Positions 55,013 through 64,000 of a DNA stretch of 64,000 bases are shown here, in pieces; within the stretch, counting starts at the first letter, position 1; each line of letters begins with the position of its first letter. Origin of the DNA: Durusdinium trenchii (lineage: Eukaryota > Sar > Dinophyceae > Suessiales > Symbiodiniaceae); NCBI GenBank assembly GCA_963970005.1, contig CAXAMN010027428.1, positions 352,098-416,097 of the forward strand. Direction: 5' to 3'. Below the pieces are notes generated by a model that saw only the letters and a program-made list of their open reading frames with translations, was not told where the DNA came from and searched no databases. The position numbers and the translations under genes were made by a program.

Positions 55013-56992
55013 GTCCGTACGTGCCTTGGCTGCGTAGGTGCTGGGCTTGAGGAGGATGTAGATTTCTGAAAGAGTGCGTGTGCGGAGCGCGAGGCACAAG
55101 CTGGACATTGCAGAGATGTTGTGGGCCACCAGTGGATTCTTACCACTTGCGCGGCCGCGCAGCGGCGACTGTCTGAGGTACAACGAAGCAGCTGAACGAT
55201 CCAGGAATTTCCTCCTACTTTGCAGACACTGCGGGCTCATTGGCTCTGCAGAGGCCCGTTGTGCTGGGCTTCAATCAGATCAGACAATGTGGCCTTCCAT
55301 ACCTCCAGCCAATCCAAGTGGCCCCCCGAGACCCAGATGCCTGCTGCTTGCACTTTGCAATTCATTGCGGTCTGGTGGTAGTCCTATCAAGGCTAATTAT
55401 GAGCACATCCTCTCAGCAACCGAGCTTCACCCAAAGGCTACTGCCACCAATAAGGACTTGGCTGTGAGTGATCATACCTCTTGGACCAAAAACATCAGAA
55501 TACTGGCGAACATCCAGTGCCTTTTTCTCGATGTGCGAACACTGCGAACTATTTCTGTTTGTCAGGTATTTTGATTTTTTTTTGACTCACTGCCGCCTAT
55601 GAATGTTGAATGATGAGCTAGTGAGACAATTGTGACAAGGGTGTGATGCTGTGTAGGTTGGGTTCTACGTCTTGTAAGATTATTGAATGTTGAAAGAAAA
55701 GGACTTTAGTAGTAGAACGCGCAGTGGCCAAACCGCAGTGGCCAAACTTATGGTAGTATATACAATCCTGATAGATCCTGATAGTAGTATTTAGTATTAA
55801 TTAGTATTATATTGTACTGTTGACACCTTTCACCACCCAAATGTTGGTCTAAAGATGTGGCCCCCGCAAACACCCGGTGCAAGCACGATGAAGCGAGAGC
55901 AAAGTCGTTCGGAGTCGGCTTCGGTCGCTGGTTCTTCCTGCCGGAACAGGTGTCTACGGCTGGCCTTGCAGTCTTGGAGCGCGACAGACAGAAGTCCCTC
56001 AAAAGATTGCAGTGGCTGAACGTTGAGGAGACCGCAGTGGCCAAAACTACGATATACTCGTAGTAGAAATGCCTCATCCAGTGGTTACTGATTGAGTGGC
56101 CAGTGTGGTGAGCGTTTCTGCACTGATTTTGACGTCTGAAAGTAATGGGAAGAGGTTGATCTAGTACATGTGCACCATGCTGCGTGGGTGTTCAAACGTG
56201 GCCAAGTCTGTCAAGTCTTTGGTCATAGAGGATCACCGTGTTTCCTACGAACTTGGGCTGCCAACATTCCCAGTATCGAGGACGAGCTGCAACATCACCA
56301 ACCGAGCCTGTGTGGTCAATCTGACACTTGCTGAATCCAAAGGCTATCCGTAGCAATTTGTCCTCCAAAAGTGGACATGTTGTTTGCCACAGGAGAATTA
56401 ACTAGTGCTGGAAGCCGTCCACGTGCTGAAACTTGAGACGAACACTCATTGGGGTGTACAAGGCTTTGTGAGGTCTTGGTCACCATCGGGCTGAGCTCGA
56501 ATGCGCCAAAAGCATGCCGCCTTTCTCGCTAGGACCGCTGGTGGTGTCCGAAGTTGAAAGCCATCAATGATCTTCCGAGCTGTGATCCCCGGGCTGAATT
56601 TTTGCTTGGCTATTTGTTCTCTTTCTTTGTTTTTTTTTGTTTGGCAGGTGTTTCACCAACAGCAGCTTTATGGTTCACATGTGAAAAATACGGCCGCCAA
56701 TTTCGGGTGCATTTAGGATGGTCAGGGTTTCCCCTACAGTTCCTGAAAAGACAGCAAGGCTGAAAGGTTTGTTGCAATCTGAATGGAAGAGATAGCTTGT
56801 TCCGGGAAAAACACTCTGTGACGAAGACTCAGACGTCAAGCCGTGCAGTACTCCCTGTGTATATCCATGTTCTCAAGCAATCGGTCAATGAATCCAACCG
56901 TTTGTTAAGACACATTGCGAAGAAAGGAGAGCATGGCAGAGTCTCCGACAGAGCCTGTTTTTTCACATTCGTCATCCCTCTGGATCTCCAAG
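55013..56992. other. Interval with weak coding signals
   Basis: A 166-codon + frame (55074-55574, with SATELHPKATATNKDLAVSD) and a 61-codon frame at 56168 are open; neither has convincing borders. GCAGTGGCCAAA is repeated at about 55721-55750 and 56036-56047. Confidence 0.35.
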
Positions 56993-57103
56993 GAGATCTT
57001 CAAGAGGATCGTGATCAGGTGGGCCAAGGATGAGGAGGCGCTTACTGCTGAGAGCGACGCCGACAGTGAGGAGGAGGGCGGCGCTTTGGAGGGAGCAGCT
57101 TGA
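56993..57103 (+). CDS. Probable terminal exon with acidic C-terminus
   Basis: A pyrimidine-rich stretch and CTCCAAG|GAG ATC TTC open EIFKRIVIRWAKDEEALTAE, then DADSEEEGGALEGAA and TGA. It is 111 bp long, phase 0, the same length and layout as the terminal exon at 47774-47884, though sequence similarity is weak. Confidence 0.5.
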   Translation, partial: EIFKRIVIRWAKDEEALTAESDADSEEEGGALEGAA

Positions 57104-57883
57104 TGGATTTGTTTCATTAGTTCATCATTTCCAGACCCATCAGGTTTACTGTATATATAAGTGTAGTCACTGTAGTCGTTTGTTTCACCAGACAACCAGC
57201 GCGTTGTTTGTTTTTGTCCTATTTTTTTCCAGAAACCAATCCTTTTGAGCCTAACCCATTTGAGCTACGTTTATGTCGAACTGATGAACTACTATAAAAA
57301 TGAGAGTGCACGTGCATGTATTCTTTGTAAAAGCAGACATGTTGTATCTTATTAGTCTTTGCAGCCGGTGGAAGACACATGGCATAGGCTTTTGACATAG
57401 GCTCTATTCTGGACTCGAACCTTCTGAGGGGAAGCATTAAGTAGTTTGAGCTGCTTGGAGGGATAAGCCGCCCCAAGTAGTTTGAGATTCGGTGAGGAGA
57501 GATCAATTACGAATCATAAGTTTAACTTTTTATTGTCCGGTTGTTGTTTTATCTGGGGCTATTCCACCAGATGTCTTCGCAAAGAAAGGCTTGTTTTCCA
57601 TTTCACCGCTTCCCCCCCCCCACGAAGACTCTCGTAGCCTTCCGCATCTCTTGCGCTTCCTTTCTCTCCTCGTCTCTTTTTGTGCGCACGGCTGGCTTCC
57701 GCAGCACGTCTATCTCATCACTGTGAATTGGCTGTCGACGTATTTTGAACTAGTACGTCTCACAGCGATCTGTTTGGACATTTGAGGACTTGGAGTTTTA
57801 TGCCATGTGTGCTAACCTCTGGTGGTGAGATATGAGGGACGGTCAGAGTGATCTGGGAACCCAGACTTGTCATCTCAACTCAG
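57104..57883. other. Probable intergenic interval
   Basis: No coding-like frame with splice support. It contains a C-rich run at about 57612-57620. Confidence 0.4.
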
Positions 57884-58100
57884 GAAGCGCCGCAGCATGA
57901 TGAGAGAAGTCACCTAGACGTGTTGAACACTGAGATGGACGGAGGCTTCTTATTCGATGCCAGTAAAATGCTGCAGAGCTTCTTTGATGAATTCGTGAGT
58001 GGCTTGGACTGTGATGCGCCAGACCCAGCGGTCAGTAGTTCGAGCAACAATGAGTCCAGAGTCCGGAACACCATTGAAAGCAGCAAAACTTCCAAAACTG
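57884..58100 (+). CDS. Exon coding acidic/Ser-rich peptide
   Basis: CTCAACTCAG|GAA GCG gives EAPQHDERSHLDVLNTEMDG, FLFDASKMLQSFFDEFVSGL and a Ser/Asn-rich end, with donor ACT G|GTGAAG in phase 1. 72 codons of good coding composition. Confidence 0.6.
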
Positions 58101-58459
58101 GTGAAGTATATGATTCCTTGAAACAAGCAACCGCCCATAGTTTGAAATCTTTTTGGTTGCTTAGCCGCTTAGCCCTGTCACGCCGACATGACCCACATCA
58201 TGAGGACAAGCCAGATGTTTGCACAGGACACGGACGGGTATTCCATGCAAATCAATGGATGAGTGAAATAAACACATACAAAAGCCACCATGCCATAGTC
58301 ACAGCTTTTCCAAAAAAATATCCATATCGACTCCTCACCATGCATGCCTGTTTTTGTGTCAGAAGTGTCGGGTTCCTCAACAAAACAATGACAATGATTC
58401 CAGTGAGGCGAATGTAAGACGCTGGCTGAGACGTCCGTGACGAACTTGGAGTTCGACAG

Positions 58460-58518
58460 GGTCAGTGAGCTGATCCCCATGGAAGAGGAACAGCTTTCCG
58501 TTGGCTCCGTTTTGGCTG
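58460..58518 (+). CDS. Short exon with strong donor
   Basis: TTCGACAG|G GTC AGT reads VSELIPMEEEQLSVGSVLA and ends GCT G|GTATGTCG. The frame stays open beyond (MSIRFYGKESSKGDVQLWLV). A further possible exon lies near 58790-58880 (LLSDRNTYREASEVREHLS). Confidence 0.48.
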
Positions 58519-58977
58519 GTATGTCGATTAGATTTTACGGCAAAGAATCTTCAAAAGGGGACGTGCAACTTTGGTTGGTTCTTGGGAAAACTGTGTGGTT
58601 TTGCAAGCGAACCTTGAAGGTGGTGAGTGACTTATCTTGGGCATGTTCAGTCTTGGTAAAGTCTTGGTATGATTTTGTGATCCAATCCCTTGCCCAAATG
58701 TTGTAAAAAAGCTCTTGATTGAGTAGCGGATTATTGGATTTGTTTATTGGCCATCATTGGCACAAGAAACCGGAGTTGGAACGTTCTCAAGTTCCTATTG
58801 AGCGACCGAAACACGTATCGAGAGGCCAGTGAAGTTCGAGAGCATCTGAGCGTCGCCAACAAAGTTCGAGTGCTCAGTTCGAGTGTTCACGGTGGCCGTT
58901 TCAGATGTGATAGGTCCAACTGTGGGTGTTCCTGAAAAACATCTTTAGCACACCTAGTCATCATGAGTGCCTGGCAG

Positions 58978-59876
58978 AGTGCCTGGATTCTTGAACAACT
59001 TGTGCTGGCTTTCCTTGCCCAACTCAGAGGAATGCAACTCCAGAGGAATGAACAGGAGGTGCTCACCAGGAGGTGTGCGACGATTGAAAGGGAACACAGG
59101 AAAGGATAGGAAAAGATCAACGAAGAATAGGAGGGGTAGAATCGAGCAACCACAGTCAACTCTAGACAATGTAGAGGCGATCCAACAAGTGACGAGTTAA
59201 CCTAGGAATACCCAGGATTCCCTGGAAAAAAGCTAGAAAGGAAAGAGTCAACAGCGAAGAGAAAGCTTGAACCACACGCGAAAGTTTGAAGAGTGAAATT
59301 GCATGATTTGGCATTTCCGCCTGCAATGTTGGATTGATGATATAATAATCACCCCAGTGTGGCATTCATAATTTAGACATGTAGCAGACACTTTGACCAC
59401 TTCTCTTAGGAGATGCTTTCAGGGAATTTCACCTGCTGTGGGGGCTGCTTTAGATGTTTAGATTCTTAGATGATGGCCTTTCTCGGAGAAGTGGCGTGAC
59501 AGCGTCGCTCTTCAGACCGCCGAGGCGAGTGGCGTCGGTTTCCCGGAGTTGTTGCAACGGACCCTCCAGATGGCAGCGCGTGTGCCTCGGGCAGCGGCGG
59601 ACTTGGAGGCTGTGTGCCTTGGCCAAGTACAGTTCAAAGCCACAAGGAGGGGGGTCGCCTTTTGATTATTTCCAGTCTCCTACCAGGGGAAATTCACTAT
59701 AATTAGCATAATTTGTATGGTTCTAGTACAGATAGTATTTGTGTCTTTGATTGGTTTTGAGTTTTGAGTCTTGTTGATTGTTTTTGCGCTGGTTCCAGGG
59801 TGGTGTTTGCGGTGCTTCCGTACTTTCGGAAGAGTCCGCAGTCCGCATGCTTCTTTTTTCCCGGCTTCTTTCAGAC
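58978..59876 (+). CDS. Three-exon phase-0 chain
   Basis: Exons: 58978-59058 (SAWILEQLVLAFLAQLRGMQ; acceptor TGGCAG, donor GAG|GTGCTC), 59516-59626 (TAEASGVGFPELLQRTLQMA, PRAAADLEAVCLGQ; acceptor CTTCAG, donor CAA|GTACAG) and 59799-59876 (GGVCGASVLSEESAVRMLLF; acceptor TTCCAG|G, donor GAC|GTAGTA). All joins are phase 0. Helical, Leu/Ala-rich; function unknown. Confidence 0.6.
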
Positions 59877-60599
59877 GTAGTAAGACCACCAACTATCCGC
59901 CCAGATTGAAGGAGCGTCTTCGTTTACAACATACCCAGATTATTATAGTCGTTTTGTTTTCAAGTATAGACAATGGGCCTGGAATGGCCTAGGACACTCC
60001 CAAGTTATACTGGCAGGAGGAAACGACTCTTGCCACCCCTTTTTGTGGCGGCGTCCAGTGGTGAGAAGAAAGTACATTCTCGCGGGTATATAGATCGCGG
60101 CATTTGGGATGCCCAAAGACTATATATCGGAAATCAAAAGCTTTGGGAAGCCCCCTGCTTGAGCAAGAACATCTTTCAATTTTGCTGTAGAAGCACATCC
60201 AAGTCTTGTTACAACGCAATTTTTCACGTCCCTTCTCGGAACACTCGGAAGGAAGAAAATATAATCCACCAAATCAGCACTAGGCACCCTTTCGACACGT
60301 CCCTCGACCAAAGCCTGACGCGGCCGTGCCCGGTGGACCGAGGCACACGGCTGCGGGTGTCTTGGGCATGCGAGCTGGAAAGACCGAAGTCGAGCAGTTG
60401 AAGAGTTGGGCGACACCTTGGCTTGACTTAGACCATCGAAGGTGGCTCACCACCGAGTCATGAGCTCATGACTGTGCTTGACAAATGCCATCCAGAAACG
60501 CCATCCCCTTCAGCTCAGTGGATAGATTCGGGCGGATGCACACTGACTCAACACACGACTTGGCCCTCAAAGGACTTATCAGCAGTAGACGACCCTGAC

Positions 60600-60829
60600 A
60601 TGCAACAAGCCTCCCAAAGTGAAAATACGTATCAGGACAAATTGGACGTTGCCCCCCTGCTCCCGGTGACACTGGGATTCGAGATCCACTGGACGAAGAC
60701 TATGGAGACCCTTCAACAATCTAGCCAACAGCGGCATGACCGCGTACGAAAGCACACCAGATCTTGATGGGTTGAAGGAACAGAATACAGACCTGCGGAG
60801 AGGAACAGAGCTACGTAACATGTGCTGAT
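60600..60829 (+). CDS. Coding-like interval, frame uncertain
   Basis: CGTATCAG|GAC AAA gives DKLDVAPLLPVTLGFEIHWT. A shifted frame gives RPFNNLANSGMTAYESTPDL and DGLKEQNTDLRRGTEL. Both are coding-like, so there may be two exons or a decayed one. Confidence 0.33.
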
Positions 60830-60907
60830 TCCAATGTACAACCTTACGGCCCGCAGTGCTGCATAGTTTGTTAGTCTCTTAGGCCCGCGCAGGCTAGTAT
60901 CCAGCAG

Positions 60908-61259
60908 GTGGATTTAGAGGTTCCTGAGTCCGTGGCAAGCACAATACTTGTCACGTCACACTTTAGTCGTGCACGATCTTGGAACGTTGAACTCCAGTCC
61001 AGCTGTCCCAAAACCCTGGCACATGCCCAAGCACTGGCAGCTTTCAACACGCTCCAAGGAAAAAGATCTCAGTCCCTGGTGCCTATCGCATCCCAGTGAC
61101 TTCACTTGCCAAGTCGGTGGAGGATGCGGACGTCGTCTTGGGGAAGTTGGCGACCAAGGTGGTCGGCCCAGCAGCTGGCGGTTGCATCCCCATCGCACGA
61201 AACCTGGCGGAGGCCAAGGATTTATACGAATTTCTGAAGTGCCTTGGGCGAAGAACAAC
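60908..61259 (+). CDS. Two exon-like frames
   Basis: CCAGCAG|GTG GAT opens VDLEVPESVASTILVTSHFS to about 61078. Overlapping it, AGATCTCAG|TC CCT opens PGAYRIPVTSLAKSVEDADV and KLATKVVGPAAGGCIPIARN, LAEAKDLYEFLKCLG to about 61259. The second is the more convincing. They cannot both be constitutive exons as drawn. Confidence 0.45.
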
Positions 61260-62292
61260 GTATGGACGACCCCCAGACACTCACCAGAGTGCCGGGGGTT
61301 AGGCAACAAATGCTTGAGAACAAACTCCAGGCCATCCCCCTCCCTCCTTGTTCCTTCGTGGCCTCTCGTGGCCGTCTAGTTGTTGCTGCATAAGCACAGC
61401 CTGTGCTGCCGCCCCCAATCCCCCACAGTTTTCAGATGGGGGATTGGTTATGTTTCCTTGGATCATTGCAGTTAGGATCTACATTTATTAAATTAGTTGG
61501 TTGAGTGTTGGGCCTGTTTAAGTTGGGGAGCGCGTGGCGAGTCATGTTGGCTGAGCCACCTTACCTTCATCAGTCTTTTCTTGCCCCTAGATGTATATAT
61601 TGTATAATTGCGTGTCATACTTATTTATCAGTGATACTTATTGATGTATATTGTACATTATACACATGTAGTACAGATTGTGACTCAGGTTTTTCCTCAG
61701 TTAAGACACATGCAAGGTCTTTGGCAGCTCTTGAAATATCTGGCACATGGTTTGCAAGGGGCCGTTTACTTCCCTGTAGTATCTTATTCCGTGTTGTGTC
61801 TTCTTCTACCGTTGAATACTCATCCTTGTTGTGCAATCCCAGAGCGTTGCTGGGTGCAACGCTTCATTTTTCGCTACACCTCTCTCGTGACCAGTGGCTT
61901 GTGTATTCAATGTGTTCGGATTCTTTTGGTTTCCTGGGCTCTTTTGCGAGCACATTGAAGGTTCTTGTAAGTATGCAGGCAATTTTTATCCACCCTTGTC
62001 ACCTGTTATTGATCCAGTTCTGGCCCGGTTCATGATTACTTTTCAATGCTTTCCAAGTTCTCAGATATATTCAGGTTGCCTGGGAGCTGCGGCGTTTGCC
62101 TTATACTCCCAACTTGTTTGTCCGTGGCTTGCACACTACCTCTCAACATATACTCCTTACGTATTCGATTTCACGGAAGGAGCTAGCTTTCCTTTTCTTG
62201 ACTGGCTTGATGACCTCGGGAGAGCGGGAACACCTCCCCGAAAAGCTTTTTAGAGCACACCTCTGATGCTCATGATTTCGTCGTTTCGTGAG
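61260..62292. other. Interval without confident exons
   Basis: Open frames at 61505-62253 are hydrophobic and Phe/Cys/Leu-rich but lack splice-bounded structure. AT-rich at about 61590-61670. Confidence 0.35.
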
Positions 62293-62450
62293 GTCTTTGT
62301 TGGACGAAGATCTATTGCAACTGCAAGATTCCATGGAGAGCCACTCGGATGAGCTCCTGAGAATGGACACCATCTTTGCATTGGATGATGTGCGACGTCT
62401 CTTCAAGGCGCTGACGAAGAGACGCTTCAGGACTGGAAGAGCTGAAGAGC
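62293..62450 (+). CDS. Exon coding helical then basic peptide
   Basis: TTCGTGAG|G TCT TTG gives SLLDEDLLQLQDSMESHSDE, LLRMDTIFALDDVRRLFKAL and TKRRFRTGRAEEL, phase 2 start. A GC donor (AAG|GCGCTG) or a later border may end it. Confidence 0.55.
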
Positions 62451-63446
62451 TGCAGATGGGATCAGAGAAGACATGTTGTTGTTCTAGATATTCAAGTGGC
62501 GCCCAGGGCTCGCTCCAGCCAAAGAATGTGTCTCACTGCCAAGTGCCTTTGTCTCTCGCTGTTGGGTGTGCTTTTGGCCCATGGCGCTTTCGATACAGGG
62601 CCTGTGCAAACAATCAGGTCTTTATGAAGCCAAAACGCCGCATTCCATGTATATTGATATATATATATACACACATCACACCCCTTATAGATCTATGACT
62701 TGAACCTACCCAGATGCCAGTGATGGCAGCCTAGAATTTGTAGCAGCGCTCAGCCAGAGTTTGACATGTAAAAGCATAAACCAAGCTATCTGGCAGCAAC
62801 TCCAGCTTGCATGAGGCTCTGAAAAAGCAACCATCATTACCCATTTCCTCAGCTGAGATTTATCTAGGGCTTTGTAGGAGGGTTTTGGGGCAGCTGACAT
62901 GCAGGATGGACTTCGCTGATGCGTTGCTTGAAAGCGTTCAGGACAGACATGCCAATGGGTTCCAGAGAGCATACATCATCATACATCTCAGTCAGGCCAT
63001 TTTGCTGCCGGACAAGTTTTCCTGGAATCAATCCTCCCGGAAACTACGATAACTATGCACCTTCTTCATGGATATTCCCTGTAGCTGGCTTCCCAGCTAG
63101 TGTGGGATTCGGTCGTTTGACAGGGAGTCAACATTTTATGTCTTTGTGCGAGGATCCAAGAATCACCGAACAAAGGATTGTGCTATCGACAACTAGCCAC
63201 AATCTCTCGCTTCTTTCTTTGCATCGACCAATTCTCGATCCGACTCAACCTCGTTCTCAGCTCATCTCATCTCCCTTGTGGCGCTCGGAAGTCTCGCCGA
63301 AGCCCTGCCGAAGTCTCCCCGTTTGGAACAGTCGGTGCCGTTTTGTTTGGGGCGAGGGGCTTCCCTGTTGGTGTTCCGCTTTGGGAAGCCGGGTGGTCGA
63401 TAGTGATTTGTGCAAAAACCTGGAAATAGCCGTGTTCTCTCGCCAG
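62451..63446. other. Interval without confident exons
   Basis: Several frames are open (for example 62919-63440), with mixed composition. Confidence 0.35.
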
Positions 63447-63560
63447 GACCTGAAGGACATCAGTGATTTGGCTGGAAAGTTGCAAACATGTGTGCAACAT
63501 TCACATGGGCTGCAGAACTTGTACCGGAACTTATCGAATCGAGAGGCACGGGGCGGTGGG
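63447..63560 (+). CDS. Short exon, helical
   Basis: TCTCGCCAG|GAC CTG AAG gives DLKDISDLAGKLQTCVQHSH, LQNLYRNLSNREARGG, phase 0 start. Confidence 0.45.
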
Positions 63561-63912
63561 ACCGCGCCACAAAATGGCTGAACAGTAAGCGAAGCAAGGC
63601 CTTCGTTGAGTGCAGAACAAGAGTCAACAAAGCCGTGTTCCTGTGCTTTGTGGTAAGAAAGAACGACGCTCATACGTAGTAGGCATCATGCAAATGAGAC
63701 TTGCTTGAGGAGCATGTCACCGGGTGACGGGCCATCTAATATATACATCCATAGTTTTTTTTTTGAATTGTACAACAATTATGAGAATGAAAAGTATTGT
63801 TTTGCACTCCAACAATCAGAAGCGTCACGGGCAATAATACCGATAATACCGACATCTTACTTCCAAAACAAACACCGATCAACATCTGCTGCTGCAACGT
63901 TTGAACTTGCAG

Positions 63913-64000
63913 CCAAGTTGGAAGAACATCCTGAAGTTTCAAGACTATGTCCAATGATTGTCTCCCTGCAGACCTTCCTTTGGGGTCAGACAGATGTTGT
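63913..64000 (+). CDS. Exon truncated by the window edge
   Basis: GAACTTGCAG|CC AAG TTG reads KLEEHPEVSRLCPMIVSLQT, FLWGQTDV and runs off the end. Upstream the same frame is also open (STSAAATFELAA), so the start may be earlier. Confidence 0.42.

Noticed and set aside
1..64000. tRNA, rRNA, CRISPR array, bacterial operon signals
   Set aside because: None seen by eye on either strand; the gene structure is eukaryotic.

Overview
The window reads as nuclear DNA of a dinoflagellate, most likely a Suessiales/Symbiodiniaceae-type genome. The reasons are internal. Coding sequence is cut into short exons. Introns use GT, GC and apparently GA donors, with acceptors that are usually AG followed by G. 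All gene signal that can be supported lies on the + strand over 64 kb, as in dinoflagellate unidirectional gene clusters. AT microsatellites and dispersed short repeats fill the introns. The species cannot be named from this sequence alone. Exon borders were read by eye from reading frame, splice dinucleotides and phase continuity, and by comparing two paralogous genes; none is confirmed by RNA.

Region 1 (about 1.2-16.5 kb) holds two tandem paralogous genes, called T1 (1178-7436) and T2 (9918-16516) here. Each encodes a secreted, modular surface protein: signal peptide, protease-associated (PA)-like domain, a conserved uncharacterised segment, a NIDO-like beta-sandwich, a Trp/Cys-rich module ending in ACCxCGGG, two Cys-rich EGF-like repeats, a long Ser/Thr-rich mucin-like stalk with tandem repeats, and a separate last exon coding a hydrophobic C-terminal tail (GPI-anchor or membrane anchor). 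Aligning the two shows at least eight introns present in one copy and absent from the other, most with GC or GA donors, and one bounded by 8-bp direct repeats. This is the most interesting signal in the window and suggests recent intron gain (introner-like insertion). Between T1 and T2 are three weak exon-like segments.

Region 2 (about 18-31 kb) carries many short + strand exons coding alpha-helical, acidic peptides, including an exon with five to six 21-24-residue acidic repeats and a 219-residue helical exon. At 27.6-30.9 kb a block of four exon-like segments has been duplicated in tandem, followed by small indels.

Region 3 (about 32-48 kb) continues with helical exons, several joined into phase-consistent chains. 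A chain at 46.0-47.9 kb ends in an acidic C-terminus with a stop at 47884, a probable gene end. An intron here holds a long near-perfect hairpin.

Region 4 (about 48-64 kb) has further chains (53.1-53.6, 54.3-55.0, 58.98-59.88 kb), a second probable acidic terminus at 57103, an antisense LINE reverse-transcriptase relic at 54.5 kb, and an exon running off the right edge. I recognise no known family in regions 2-4 and assign no functions there. No rRNA, tRNA or CRISPR array was seen.
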